From assembly GCA_963818885.1 (NCBI GenBank), contig CAWFTP010000003.1, forward strand, positions 868,001 through 932,000: 64,000 bases of DNA. Direction: 5' to 3'. The notes beneath the pieces are model-generated. The model saw only the letters and a program-made list of their open reading frames with translations. It did not search any database and had not been told where the DNA came from. This document shows positions 17,509 to 28,314 of this stretch, piece after piece; within the stretch, counting starts at the first letter, position 1, and each line of letters begins with the position of its first letter. The translations under genes and the position numbers were made by a program. This DNA comes from DATFDN01 sp963818885. GTDB lineage: Bacteria > Pseudomonadota > Alphaproteobacteria > Acetobacterales > Acetobacteraceae.

Positions 17509-18661
17509 CTACGCGCTCGAAACCGCACCCACGCCCACCCCGGACCACCAATGCATACGGCAGCAGCACACCAAAACTGAGGCCAGCGGCGAACAGCAAC
17601 GGGGCGGCGGGATCGCCGGTAACGTCGCGCAGCCAGCCGGCGATCCAGGGTGCGAGCGTCATCGCCGTGTAGGAGCCGGCGCTGTACCAGCCGAACACGA
17701 TCGCTCGCGCGCCCGGCGCCGTCGCCTGTCCCACCTGCGCGGTCAGTGGGCCGGGGGCGATCGAGAAAGCGAGCCCGATCAGCGCCAGCAGAACCGCCGG
17801 GCCGCCGGTCGCCGGGATCGCGACGAGCAGCGCCCCGGTCGCGGTGACGCCGATCACCACGGCCGTCCGGCGGCCGATCACCCGATCGGCAAGCAGGCCG
17901 CCGAGCGGAATCGCGAAGGCGGGCACCCACACGATCAGGCTCGTCGCCGCGGCCGCCGCGTCGATGGTGCGGCCGAGCGATACGAAGTAGCTCGGCAGGA
18001 AGCCGATCATCGTCACCAGCACGCCATTCATCAGTGACCAGCTCAGAATCGCGCCGAGAAGGAAGCAGCGCGGCGGCAGCACGGCGGGTGCCGCCGGTCC
18101 CGTCGTCGTCGCGGGTGCGTCCCCCGCCAGCGGAACCAGCAGCAACGCCAGCAACACGGGAACCCCGGCCGCCGCCAATGTCGCCCGCCAACCGAACAAA
18201 GCGGGCACCGGGCCGAGCAGCAGCAGACCCACCGCGAGTCCCAGTGGCCACGAACTGATGATGATGGCCGACGCGGTGGACAGCCACGGCCCGGCGTAGC
18301 GATCGGTCACCATCTTGATGAGCAGCATCAGGCTCGCCACACCGCCAATGCCGCCCAGCACGCGCGCGCCGATCAACCCCGCGTAGCCGTTCGCCAGTCC
18401 CGCCAGCGCTGCCCCGATCGCGACCAGGACGAGGCTGCCGACCACCACCGCGCGATCGCCGATGCGGCGCGCCAGCATGCCGGCGAGCACCGAGACGACA
18501 ATGCCGGGCAAGGTGAACGCGCCGAGGATCGAGCCGAGCTGCGCGTGATCGAGGCCGAGCGAGCGGCCCAGCAGCGGTGCGGCCACGGCGGCGGACTGGA
18601 ACGCAATCGCCGGGGTCAGCCGGATGAGGAACAGCGCGAGCAGCGGAAGGCCCGCGCGCAT
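17509..18661 (-). CDS. MFS transporter (cyanate/nitrate-permease-like), 3' end probably misread
   Basis: A 12-helix major facilitator, about 380 residues, with the loop 2-3 motif GMLARRIGDRAVVVGSL and its second-half echo GLLADRVIGRRTAVVIG. It imports or exports a small molecule; the substrate is unknown. As read, the frame runs on past the last helix to 17291, deep into the YdhR-like gene, which would be an odd 143-base same-strand overlap. One base fewer in the C4 run at 17538-17541 would end the protein at TAG 17509-17511, a more natural end that I use here. It overlaps nothing upstream; the M20 peptidase gene ends close to its start. Confidence 0.8.
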
Positions 18662-18665
18662 GAAC

Positions 18666-19945
18666 TCAGCGCCGCTCCACGCCGCTCCACTGGGCGATGG
18701 TCAGCGCCAGCACGCGCGTCACCTGATGGAGGCTGTCGAGCCCAACGCTCTCGTCGATGCCGTGAATGTTGTCGGAATCGGGTCCATAGCAGGTCGCCTG
18801 CGTGCCCTGATACAGCGTGTAGAAACGCGCGTCCGTCAGGCCCGGCGCGGCGTAGTGGCGCAACGGCTCGCCGGCGATGTCGGCATGCAGCGCGCTGATC
18901 GTCCGTGCTATCGGCTGCTCAGGAGGAAGGTACAGCCATCCGCCATGAAGCCCTTGAAGGCAACCGCGGCGCGGGCACCCTTGAGATCGACAAGCGCTTC
19001 GGCGACCAGCCGCTCGATGTCGCGCGCGGTCTGCCGGCAGGAATAGCCCGGCATCACGCCGACGCGCAGCCCGATCCGCGCGCGGGTCGGCACCGAGCTG
19101 TTCCACTCGCCGCCCTCGATCGTGCCGAGATTGACGTTGACCGGGTGGTTGTCGGCCGCGAAGGCGGGATGGCGGCGCTCGGCGCGGTTCATCTCGTCCT
19201 CGTAGGACTTGAAGCGGGCGGCGACCGCCATCGCCGCCTCGATCGCGTTCACGCCGGATTGCATCTCCCGCACATGCGCGGGCTTCCCCGTGACCGTCAC
19301 CCAGGCCCAGACCACGCCGACCTCGGCGACATAGAGCGCGGGGTAGCCGGGGCCGGGCTCTGGGATCAGGCAGGCGTCCGGCTTCGGCAGCGCCTGCATC
19401 ACGGCGAGCGCGCCGTTGCCCGTGCACTCCTCCTCGATCACCGCGGCCATCTGCAATTCGGCCGCTGGCTGCAGCCCGGCGGCGGCAAGCGCGCGGAAGG
19501 CGCCGACATAGGCGGCGACACCCGCCTTCATGTCGGCCGCACCGCGCCCATACATGCGACCGTCACGGATCGACGGCTCGTAGGGCGGCGTGGTCCAGAG
19601 GTCGGGCGCACCCTCCGGCACCACGTCGACATGGCCCTGCAGCAGCAGGCTGTGCCCGCGCCGCTCGCGCGGCATGTGGATCGCGACGACCGGATCGCGC
19701 CCAGCATAGTCGATCAGCGGCGGCGAGAAGCCGGGATGATCGGCGAGCGCCGCGGTGTCGACCGGCACGCGGCGCGGCGTCAGGCCGAGATCGGCGTACA
19801 CCGATTCCATCTCGGCGAGGCAGGACTGCTCCTCGCCGAGCACACTGCGATGGCGCACCAGGCGCGCGAGCAGCCTCACCGTCTCCTCGCGCAGTCCGTC
19901 AGCCGCGTCCAGGATGGCGCGCCGCGCGCCGGGATCGAGAGCCAT
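18666..19945 (-). pseudogene. M20-family peptidase/deacylase, ArgE/DapE-like (one frameshift)
   Basis: A zinc-dependent amidohydrolase of about 426 residues. Metal-ligand blocks are LLLQGHVDVVPEG, GRGAADMKAG and EEECTGNG. It cleaves N-acyl amino acids or small peptides. The frame breaks near the C-terminus at 18922-18928, where one base seems missing. Inserting one C gives CTFPPEQPIARTIS and continues to the stop at 18666. The ATG at 19945 overlaps the stop of the serine hydrolase gene (ATGA), so the pair is translationally coupled. No GANTC site is at this break. The active-site half is intact. Confidence 0.82.
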
Positions 19946-21060
19946 CAGTCGATCGCCGCGTGCACGAGGTTGCTGACCCGGTCGAGGCGCAGCGAGTGCC
20001 AGGGATCGGGCTGCACGAAATTGGTTAGATACGTGAACGACACGCCGCTGGTCGGATCGGCCCAGGAATACGACGTGCCGACGCCGCCATGCCCGAACGT
20101 CTCCGGCGCGCCGATCGTGCCGAGGCCGCGGATGCGATCGCTGAACCCGCGCACATGCGGGCCGAGGCCACGATGCATCGGGATGCCGTCCATCTGCACG
20201 TCCGGCGTCTCCGCCGTGTGGTTGCGTGTGACGTAGGTAACGAGGCGCGGGGAGAGCACGCGCGCGCTGCCGAGCCGCCCGCCGCGCAGCAGCATCTGGT
20301 AGAAGGCGGCGATGCCGCGCGCGGTGGCGAAGCCGCCACCCGCCGGCAGGCCGGCGGCGCGGAACTCCGGCGAGTTGTCGCGCAGCACGGCATCGGCCGG
20401 CGCGTAGATGTCGGCACAGCGCGACTGCGATTCCGTGGGCACGCCCACCATGATATCGTTCTCGAGCCCGAGCGGGGCGGCGATCCGCTCGCGGATCACG
20501 TCGCGGTAGTCCTGCCCGGTGACCGCCTCGATCACCATCGCCTGCACGAGATGCGCGGCGCGGCCATGGTATTGCAGCCGGGTTCCCGGCGTCCAGTCGA
20601 GCGAGAAGTCGCACACCTCGGCGCGCATCCGCTCGTGATCGGCCCAGCTCTCGCGGCTCACGTCGCCGGATGGGAAGCCGCCCTGGTGCGTCATCACCTG
20701 ATGCAAGGTGATCGCGTCCTTGCCGCGACGGGCGAACTCCGGCAGGTGGTCGGCGACGCGGTCCATGAAGGAGACATGGCCCTCCTCAACCAGGGTCCAG
20801 AGCGTCGCGCTGGTCAGCACCTTGGTCTGGGAGAACAGCAAGAACAGCGTCTCGTTGGTCGCCGGCTGGCGCGTGCCTTCGGTGCGCGCGTCGCCATAGG
20901 TGCGAAACAAGGCAAGGCGGCCGTTGCGCGCGATCGCGATCTGCGCGCCAGGATAGCGTCCCTCCTCGATATGCGAACTGATGAGCCGGTCGAGCGCCTC
21001 GAGCGGGCGGGCATCGAGGCCGAGGCTCTCGGGATTGCTCTCGGGCAGCGGGTAGGCCAT
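19945..21060 (-). CDS. Beta-lactamase-fold serine hydrolase
   Basis: A 371-residue class C beta-lactamase / esterase EstB-like enzyme. The catalytic Ser-x-x-Lys is SQTK at residues 77-80, the Tyr motif is YHG near 191 and the third motif is HGGVGTS near 328. There is no signal peptide, which favours a cytoplasmic esterase, amidase or peptidase over a true beta-lactamase. The ATG at 21060 has GGAGGG upstream. It is coupled to the M20 peptidase, which suggests that both act on one amide or ester substrate. Confidence 0.87.
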   Translation of the reverse strand: MAYPLPESNPESLGLDARPLEALDRLISSHIEEGRYPGAQIAIARNGRLALFRTYGDARTEGTRQPATNETLFLLFSQTKVLTSATLWTLVEEGHVSFMDRVADHLPEFARRGKDAITLHQVMTHQGGFPSGDVSRESWADHERMRAEVCDFSLDWTPGTRLQYHGRAAHLVQAMVIEAVTGQDYRDVIRERIAAPLGLENDIMVGVPTESQSRCADIYAPADAVLRDNSPEFRAAGLPAGGGFATARGIAAFYQMLLRGGRLGSARVLSPRLVTYVTRNHTAETPDVQMDGIPMHRGLGPHVRGFSDRIRGLGTIGAPETFGHGGVGTSYSWADPTSGVSFTYLTNFVQPDPWHSLRLDRVSNLVHAAID

Positions 21061-21103
21061 GGCGTTTCCCTCCGGTCTTTCCGCCTTTATGCCGCCATTT
21101 GCG

Positions 21104-21134
21104 CGATCACGCGAACCCCTTGATTCGTGATCGT
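21104..21134. repeat. Inverted repeat between acyl-CoA ligase and serine hydrolase genes
   Basis: CGATCACG (21104-21111) pairs with CGTGATCG (21127-21134) over a 15-base loop. It lies in the 108-base gap downstream of the acyl-CoA ligase and upstream of the serine hydrolase, so it could end the ligase transcript. No U-tract follows. The surrounding text resembles dispersed palindromic repeats. Confidence 0.4.
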
Positions 21135-21168
21135 CATGCCCGCTTTCGCGAGATGGCAAATATCCGGG

Positions 21169-22804
21169 TCAGCGCGTCACCAGGTAGTCCTGCCATCGCT
21201 CGCGCAAGGCGAGCTTGTTGAGTTTTCCGGTCGCGGTGTGGGGCAACTCGTCAACCACCACCACCGCATCCGGCAGCCACCATTTGGCAATTTTGCCGTC
21301 GTACATCGACAGCACGTCGTCAGGATCAACCGTGCGGCCCTGTCGGGGCACCACGAGCAGCAGCGGACGCTCCATCCACTTCTCATGCCGCGCGTTTATC
21401 ACGGCTGCTTCGGCGACATCGGGATGCGAGACGGCGATGTTCTCGAGCGCGATCGAGCTGATCCACTCGCCGCCCGACTTGATCACGTCCTTCGAGCGGT
21501 CGACCAGCTCGACGAACCCGTTCGGGTCGATCGTCGCGACATCGCCGGTCCTGAACCATCCGTCGGCGTCCGCCCCGTCCCCCGCGCCACGGCCGAGATA
21601 TTCACGCACGACCCACGGTCCGCGCACCAGCAGATCGCCGAACGCGACGCCGTCCCACGGGAGCTCCTTGCCTTCGGCGTCGACGATCTTGATCTCGGTG
21701 CCGTAGACGGGGCGCCCCTGCTTGAGGCGCAGTCGCATCTCGTCCTCGCCCTTGAGATCGGCGGTCTGCGGCAGCTTGCCGTATTGCGTTACCAGCGGGC
21801 TCGTCTCCGTCATGCCCCAGGCCTGGGTGACCTCGACCCCGTGCTTGCCGAGGCCCTCGATCATCGTCCGCGGCACCGCCGAGCCGCCGGAGAAGACGCG
21901 GCGCAGATGCGGCAAGGTCTGTCCGGTCTGCTCCAGGTACTGCAGGACGGCGAGCCACACCGTCGGCACCGCGCCCGTGAACGTCACGCGCTCCTCGTTC
22001 AGCAGCCGCACGAGGTTGGCGGGGTCCATGTAGCGGCCGGGCAGTATCAGCGCCGCCCCGACCATCGGCACCGTGTACGGGATCGACCAGGCGGCGGCGT
22101 GGAACATTGGTGCGCCCGGCATCACGCGGTCGATCGCGCGGAATCCGAAATAGTCACCGAAGTTCGCCGCCATCGCGTGAATGACGGTGGAGCGATGGCT
22201 GTACAGCACGCCCTTCGGCTGCCCCGTGGTACCGGAGGTGTAGCAAAGCGCGTTCGCGGTGTTCTCGTCGAACAGCGGCCACTCGTAATCCTCGTCGGCC
22301 TCCGCCATCAGCGTCTCGTAGCAATGGAGCGCCATGCCGGCGGGCAGCTCGACCTCCGGCATGTCGGCGGGATCGACCATCATCACGACGGCACGCACGC
22401 AGCCGCTCACCGCCGGCGCGATCGTCCGCACCAGCTCGGCAAAGGATGCGTCGGCGAACAGCACGGAGTTACCCGCATGGGTGACGATGTACTCGATCTC
22501 CTGCACGGCGAGGCGCGGGTTGACGGTGTGGCAGACGGCGCCCGAGCCGGAGATCGCGTAGAACAGCTCCAGATGCCGATAGGTGTTCCAGGCCAGCGTG
22601 CCGACCCGATCGCCCGGCTTCGCCTCTAACCGCTCCAGGACCCGCGCGAGCTGGCGCGAGCGGCGCTCGATCTCGGCATAGTTGGAGCGATGCCGAAATG
22701 TCTCGCTCATTACCGAGACGACTTCGGTCGTCACTGTGCAGACGGGCGGCGTGGCGAATGATGGAGGACACCAGCAGCGGTTGCGCCTGCATAAGGCCAA
22801 GCAT
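21169..22804 (-). pseudogene. Medium/long-chain acyl-CoA ligase, AlkK/FadD-like (one frameshift near 5' end)
   Basis: An AMP-forming ligase of about 545 residues that activates a carboxylic acid to its CoA thioester. P-loop YTSGTTGQPKGV, QAWGMTETSP, WFRTGDVATID and the C-terminal PHTATGKLNK are all intact. The family-typical start MLGLMQAQPLL is at ATG 22804, but that frame breaks at 22723-22724. Removing one T there joins HSDDRVVSVMSETFRHR to YAEIERRS and produces GACTC on the plus strand (GAGTC on the coding strand). Without the correction a 556-residue product could start upstream at an unlikely place. Probably a base-calling error. Confidence 0.84.
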
Positions 22805-22841
22805 GGACGGTCTCCCAGAAGCATTCTTCTGGGTCCCAAGC

Positions 22842-24470
22842 CTAGCCCTTTGCTTGTGCATCCTCCAACACCATCGCCGCCGCCTTCTCGCCAATCATGA
22901 TGGAGGGCGCGTTCGTGTTCCCCGCCACGATCACCGGCATGATGGAGGCGTCGGCGACCCGCAGCCCCGCGATCCCATGCACACGCAGGCGTGGATCGAC
23001 GACCGCGTTGCTCTCCCGCCCCATACGGCAGGTCCCGACCGGATGGAGGTTGGAGACGCCGCGCGCCTTGATGTCCTCGATCAGCTCGGCATCAGTCTGC
23101 ACCGTGGCACCGGGCGCAAGCTCCTCGACCACGTATGGCGCCAGCGCGGGCTGGGCGGCGATCCTGCGGGCAAGCCGCATCCCCGCGATCATTGCCTGAT
23201 TATCGTACTCGGTGCGCAGATAGTTGAAATGGATACGCGGCGGCGCCAACGGGTCAGGGCTCGCGAGACGCACCGTGCCCCTGCACTCCGGACGCAGGTG
23301 CACGGGACTGAACATGAAGGCGGGGAACGGATGCGGCACCACACGCTCCCTCTCGCGCGCGAGCGTGCTCCAGGCGAACATGTTCATCTGCAGGTCGGGC
23401 CGCTCCAGCCGCGGGTCGCTGCGGGTGAAGGCACCGACATAGATTCCGTTGCCGCCCATCGGCCCGCCGCGCGCGAGCGCATACTGCACCCCGGCGATCA
23501 GCTTGCGCAGCGGTTCCCGATCCAGCTCGTTCAGCGTGATCCGCCTGGCGCAGCGGAACACGACGTAGGTGTTGAAGTGGTCCTGTAGGTTGGCGCCCAC
23601 GCCCGGCATGTCGGCGAGCACCGGAATGCCGAGTGGCGACAGCAGCTCGGCCGGGCCGAGGCCGGACAACTGAAGCAGCTGCGGCGAGCCATACACACCG
23701 CCGGAAACCACGACCTCGCCGCGCGCCCGCGCGGTGCGCGGGCCGGCCGGTGTGCGATACTCCACACCCACGGCGCGGCCGTTCTCGATCAGGATACGCG
23801 TCGCGTGCGCGTGCGTCTCGATCGCCAGATTGCGCCGGTTGCGCGCGGGATGCAGATAGGCCGCCGCCGCGCTCCAGCGCCGGCTTCGGTTCGTCGTGGT
23901 CTGGTAGTAGCCGGCGCCCTCCTGCCTTGCGCCATTGAAATCGGGATTGGCCGGCACCCCTGCCTGCAAGGTCGCCTGCAGCATCGCGCGCGCGAGTTCC
24001 CACTCGCGCGGCTGATCGCTCACCCGCAGCGGACCGCCGATGCCGTGGAACGCGTCCTCGCCCCGCTCCTGGTCCTCCGCCTTGCGGAAGAACGGCAGCA
24101 CCGAATCCCAGTCCCAGCCCTCGTTGCCGCGCTGGCGCCACTCGTCATAATCGGCGGGATTGCCGCGCATGTAGATCATGCCGTTGATCGAGCTGGTGCC
24201 GCCGAGCACCTTGCCGCGCGGCTGGTACATGCGCCGGTCGTTGAGCGCCGCCTCCGGCTCGCTCTCGAAGCGCCAGTTCAGGTTCTTGTGGGTGTAAAGC
24301 TTGGCGTAGCCGATCGGGATATGGATCCAGGGATTGCGGTCACGGCCGCCCGCCTCCAGCAGCAGCACGCGGTAGCGGCCGGACTCCGACAAGCGAGCCG
24401 CCACGGCGCAGCCGGCGGAGCCGGCGCCGGTGACGATGAAGTCGAAGTGATCCTCGTTCGAATTCGTCAT
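22842..24470 (-). CDS. GMC-family FAD-dependent oxidoreductase (choline/alcohol dehydrogenase-like)
   Basis: A 542-residue GMC enzyme. The ADP-binding motif TGAGSAGCAVAARLSE lies near residue 14, signature 1 is RGKVLGGTSSINGMIYMRG near 84, and signature 2, GGVYGSPQLLQLSG, near 255. The catalytic His/Asn pair is in NLHPVGTCRMG and AGNTNAPS. It oxidises a primary alcohol with FAD, passing electrons to quinone or oxygen. BetA of choline oxidation is the best-known relative, but no betaine aldehyde dehydrogenase or BetI accompanies it. The frame is clean. Confidence 0.88.
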   Translation of the reverse strand: MTNSNEDHFDFIVTGAGSAGCAVAARLSESGRYRVLLLEAGGRDRNPWIHIPIGYAKLYTHKNLNWRFESEPEAALNDRRMYQPRGKVLGGTSSINGMIYMRGNPADYDEWRQRGNEGWDWDSVLPFFRKAEDQERGEDAFHGIGGPLRVSDQPREWELARAMLQATLQAGVPANPDFNGARQEGAGYYQTTTNRSRRWSAAAAYLHPARNRRNLAIETHAHATRILIENGRAVGVEYRTPAGPRTARARGEVVVSGGVYGSPQLLQLSGLGPAELLSPLGIPVLADMPGVGANLQDHFNTYVVFRCARRITLNELDREPLRKLIAGVQYALARGGPMGGNGIYVGAFTRSDPRLERPDLQMNMFAWSTLARERERVVPHPFPAFMFSPVHLRPECRGTVRLASPDPLAPPRIHFNYLRTEYDNQAMIAGMRLARRIAAQPALAPYVVEELAPGATVQTDAELIEDIKARGVSNLHPVGTCRMGRESNAVVDPRLRVHGIAGLRVADASIMPVIVAGNTNAPSIMIGEKAAAMVLEDAQAKG

Positions 24471-24518
24471 GGGCGAATTTCGTCACCTGCATCGTCATGC
24501 TCGCGCTTGGCGCATTGC

Positions 24519-24543
24519 TGTCCGGAATAGATCGTGCCGGACA
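24519..24543. repeat. Short inverted repeat downstream of the ArgH-like gene
   Basis: TGTCCGG (24519-24525) and CCGGACA (24537-24543) form a 7-base stem with an 11-base loop, in the gap between the GMC oxidoreductase start and the ArgH-like gene end. It is a possible terminator for the amidase / ArgH-like operon. No U-tract is visible. Confidence 0.4.
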
Positions 24544-24595
24544 GAGTGCCTGGCTCGGGTTCGAATGGGCCTTGTGACGACATATCCGCGTCCTT

Positions 24596-26102
24596 CTAGA
24601 CGAATCGTTGCGCTTCGGCGAACGTCGACTCGCGGGCGCGCTCGAGACGCGCCGAGGCTTGCGCGACCGAAGCGGTATCAGCGCGCAGCTTCGCAACCCG
24701 GTCGTCGAGCATCACCGTCATGTTGGCGGGTGCCGGCCCGCCCGTCACAGTGCGGCGGCGCACGTTCTCCGCCGGGTCGAGCGCGCCGGCCAGCGCCTCC
24801 GGCGTGATACCGAGGCGCCGACCGAACAGCGTCTGCGCGGCTTCGTCGAGTTCCGCCGACGTGATATCGGTCGCGGCCCGCCCAGCGTCGATCGCCGCGG
24901 AGACCACGGTCGCGACGACGTTGTGCGCCATGCGGAAGGACAGGCCGGTCTCGCGCACGATCACGTCGGCGAGCTCCGTCGCGGTGCCGAAACCGCGCGC
25001 AGCAAAGCCCGCCATGCGCTCCGGCGCGACGGTCAGGGCGCCGAGCAACTCGGCTGCGAGGTCAAGGACACGCCGTGTCCGCTCCGCCGCATCGACAACG
25101 GGCGCGTTCAGCGCCGTGACTCCATCGCTGACATCGGCGAAGGCGGTGTTCTTGCTGGCCGCGAGCGAAGCGGTTAGCGCGCCGGTCACCATCGCGGCGG
25201 CTGCCTTGATGTGCTCGAGCGCCGCCGGGTTCTTCTTCTGCGGCATGATGGAGCTGACCGCGCTGTGCTCATCTCCGAGGATGACAAACCCGTATTCGTA
25301 GCGTGCTCCAAGCCTGCAGATCGACGGCGAGGCGGGAGAGGTTCGTCATCAGCACGGCAAAAGCAGCGACGGATTCGTGTGCATCGTCGCGGCTCGCGAC
25401 CGCGTCATAGGCGACCTCCACCAGCCCGTCGAAACCGAGCGCCTTCGCGGTTCCCTGGCGGTCGAGCGGAAAAGCGGTGGTGGTCAGCGCGCCGGCACCG
25501 AGCGGCGAGAGATTCGTGCGCGCGTAGGCGGCGCGGCAGCGGGCGAAGTCACGCGCGAGCACGTCGGCGAAGGCGAGCAGGTAGTAGCCGAACGTGACCG
25601 GCTGGGCGTGCTGCCAGTGCGTATATCCTGGCATGACCGTGCCGGCATGGCATCGCGCCTGATCGAGCGTCGCGCCGCGCAGCGCGTTCAGGCTTTCCAT
25701 GAGCGATAGCATCAGTCCGCGCAACGTCATGCGCCAGGTCGTGACGTGCAAGTCGTTGCGGCTGCGCCCGGTGTGCAGGCGTCCGCCGGTCTCCGGCCCG
25801 AGCGTCGCCGTCAGGTGCCGCTCGACATAGCTGTACATGTCCTCCAGCCGGTCATCGATCGCGAGCGCATCCGGCCCCGTTTCGTGCAGGCCAAGCAGCG
25901 CGCGCTGGATGCGTCGCGCATCGGGCTCGGCGATGATGCCCTGGCGCAGCAGCATCTGGCAGTGCGCGACATGGATCCAAATCTCCAGCTCAAACTGATG
26001 CGAGAGCGCGTAGGTCAGGGATGGGCGATAGTAGCTGCGCACCATCGCCGCCGATGGCGGCTTCTTCACCCTCTCGCGGATCGAGACTTCGTGCGCGGTC
26101 AT
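24596..26102 (-). pseudogene. Argininosuccinate lyase-like protein (one frameshift)
   Basis: A member of the fumarase/aspartase superfamily, about 502 residues. Conserved blocks: TGRSRNDLHVT, GYTHWQHAQPVTFGYYL and the signature SSIMPQKKNPAALE. These families cleave C-N bonds by beta-elimination, releasing fumarate. The frame breaks at about 25298-25304. One base fewer gives WSTYEYGFVILGDEHSAVSS. The ATG at 26102 overlaps the amidase stop (ATGA). Because it is coupled to an amidase, and not to argFG, I think it is a catabolic paralog rather than the arginine-biosynthesis enzyme. The active-site signature is intact after the break. Confidence 0.82.
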
Positions 26103-27452
26103 GGCGCGATCGCCTCCTCGACGGCCTGCGCGATCGCGAAAAGCCGCGAATCGCCCATCGTCTCGCCCATCAGCATGAGCCCGACCGGCGCCTCGCCCGG
26201 GCGATGGCACGGCAGGCTGATCGCGCAGCGGTCGAGGAAATTGCCAAGCGCGGTATTACGCAGCGACAGCATGTTGATCCGGTTGTACTCGCGCTCGTCG
26301 TCGAGGTCGGCGATGCGTGCCGGCAGAATCGGCGAGGTCGGCATGATCAGCGCGTCGAATTCTGCTGTGTCGGCATCGAACCCCTTGATCAGCGCCGCTC
26401 GGGTCGCGCGCAGGTCGATGTAGTCGGCCGCACTCATGTGCTCGCCGCGCGCGATGCGTCGGCGGATGCGCGGGTCGTAGAGCTCGCCCTTCTCCGCCAT
26501 CACCGCGCGATGCCACGCGTATGCCTCCGACGCCGCGAAGCCGCCCGCTGCGGTGGCCGGTCCGATCTCCGCCAGCACCGGAAACGGCCGGCGCACGATC
26601 GTCGCGCCGGCGCGCGATAGCGTGGCAGCCGCGCGCTCGAACGCGGCGGCGACCTCGGGCGCGAGATCGTCGAGCATCACCGTCTCCGGTACCGCGAGGC
26701 GCAGCCCGGCGATGCTCGCCGACCGCAGTGGCGCCTGCGGCGGCCCGGGCGGCCTCCCGGACAGTATCGCATCGACGATCGCGCAGCAGGCGACCGAGTT
26801 CGCGAGCGGGCCGATGGAATCGAGGCTCGGCGCCAGCGGCAGCACGCCCGCAATGGGCACGCGCCGCGCCGTCGGCTTGTAGCCGACGATGCCGCAATAG
26901 GCCGCGGGGATGCGGCACGACCCGCCGGTATCGGTGCCGATGGCGGCGAGCGCCATCCCGTCCGCGACCGATACGGCTGCACCGGAGGAGCTGCCGCCGG
27001 GGATGCGGCCCGCCGCGCGGTCCCACGGACTGCGTGGCGTGTCGTGATGCGGGTTGATGCCGAGGCCGGAGAAGGCGAATTCGGTCATGTTGGTCCGCCC
27101 GACGGGGATGAACCCGGCCCCGAGCAGGCGGGCGACAACCGGGGCGTGCTCGCGCGCGGGCGGCGCGTCGGCGAGCGCGCGCGACCCGGCGGGCGTCGAG
27201 CTCCCCCGCCACGTCGAGCAGGTCCTTCAGGCTGACCGGGATACCGGCGTATGGGCCGGGCGCGTGGCCGGAGCGGCGCAGCGTATCGATCGCATCAGCG
27301 GATGCCCGCGCGGCGTCGGCATAGACCTTGATGAAGCTGCGCCTGCCCTCGCCATCCGGATCGGCGATGCGCGCGAGGCACTGCTCGATCAGAACGCGGC
27401 TGGTGAGGCGGCCATCCGCCATGGCCTGGGCATGCTCGGCGATCGTCCGCAT
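26099..27452 (-). pseudogene. Amidase signature family enzyme (one frameshift)
   Basis: An amidase of about 450 residues. The Ser-cisSer-Lys triad is visible: Lys in IPVSLKDLLDVAG, cis-Ser in PGGSSSGAAVSVADG and the nucleophile in GTDTGGSCRIPA. It hydrolyses a carboxamide to acid and ammonia. The frame breaks at about 27197-27203. Removing one base restores VAGESTPAGSRALAD and gives GACTC on the plus strand; removing a G from the neighbouring G5 run would also work. The stop overlaps the start of the ArgH-like gene, so the two form one translational unit, perhaps for a ureido or amido dicarboxylate. Confidence 0.83.
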
Positions 27453-27486
27453 GATGGGGTCCCCTTCTCAGCGTGTGAGGATGCCC

Positions 27487-28314
27487 ATGCAAGACCGTCC
27501 CGCCAAGCCGGTGCTGATCACCGGCGCCTCCGGCAATCTCGGCCGCCAGCTCGCGCGCGGGCTCGGCGCGCTCGGCTGGACGCTGAAGCTCACCGACATC
27601 GCGCCGTTTCCTGACGCGCTGCCCGCCAGCGCGACATTCACGCGGGCGGATTTGAACGACGGCGTCGCCTTGCTGCGGCTCGCCGAGGGATGCGGCGCCA
27701 TCGTGCATCTCGGCGGCGTCTCCACCGAGCGGCCGTTCGAGGAGGTGCTCGGCCCCAACATACGCGGGCTGTACCACGTCTACGAGGCGGCGCGACGGGA
27801 AGGCGCGCGCGTCGTCTTCGCCTCCTCCAACCACGCGATCGGCTTCCATGAGCGCGCCGAGACGATCGGCGTCGCGGACGCGCAACTGCCGGACGGCTAC
27901 TATGGGCTGAGCAAGGCGTACGGCGAGCTGATGGGCCGGATGTACTGGTTCAAGCACGGCGTGGAGAGCGTGTCGCTGCGCATCGGCAGCTGCTTCGCCG
28001 AGCCCGTGAACGCGCGGATGCTGGCGACCTGGCTCTCCTTCCCCGACCTCGTCCGCCTCGTCACCCGTTGCGTGCTGGCCGAGCGCGTCGGGTGCGCCGT
28101 CGTCTGGGGAGCGTCCGCCAACTCGGCGATGACCTGGTGGCGCGACGATGCGCGCGCCCTGATCGGCTGGGCCCCGCAAGACAGCGCCGACCCGTTCGCC
28201 GGTCAGCTCGCCGGGAAGGTCTCGGGCGATGCGGTGGAGGAGCGCTACATGGGCGGCGCCTATCCGGCGATGGACTACACGCGGAAGGAGCCGGCGCCAC
28301 GGTGGGGGAGTTGA
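27487..28314 (+). CDS. Uronate dehydrogenase-like NAD-dependent SDR
   Basis: A 275-residue extended SDR. TGASGNLGRQL near residue 11 is the Rossmann motif, and GYYGLSK supplies Tyr-x3-Lys near 139. The segments STERPFEEVLGPNIRGLYHV and VVFASSNHAIGFH are characteristic of uronate dehydrogenases, which oxidise galacturonate or glucuronate to aldarolactones. I prefer ATG 27487, with GAGG 6 bases upstream, over ATG 27481. The stop overlaps the next ATG (TGATG), so it is coupled to an unusual methyltransferase gene. No other aldarate pathway gene is nearby. Confidence 0.83.
   Translation: MQDRPAKPVLITGASGNLGRQLARGLGALGWTLKLTDIAPFPDALPASATFTRADLNDGVALLRLAEGCGAIVHLGGVSTERPFEEVLGPNIRGLYHVYEAARREGARVVFASSNHAIGFHERAETIGVADAQLPDGYYGLSKAYGELMGRMYWFKHGVESVSLRIGSCFAEPVNARMLATWLSFPDLVRLVTRCVLAERVGCAVVWGASANSAMTWWRDDARALIGWAPQDSADPFAGQLAGKVSGDAVEERYMGGAYPAMDYTRKEPAPRWGS

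Noticed and set aside
18905..20236. Long plus-strand open frame over the M20 peptidase and serine hydrolase genes
   Set aside because: Antisense to two recognised genes and of low-complexity composition.
21127..22629. Plus-strand 500-codon open frame over the acyl-CoA ligase
   Set aside because: Antisense shadow; no recognised motif.
24596..26102. Biosynthetic argH
   Set aside because: Coupled to an amidase and away from arg genes; sequence alone cannot exclude it, so no symbol is given.
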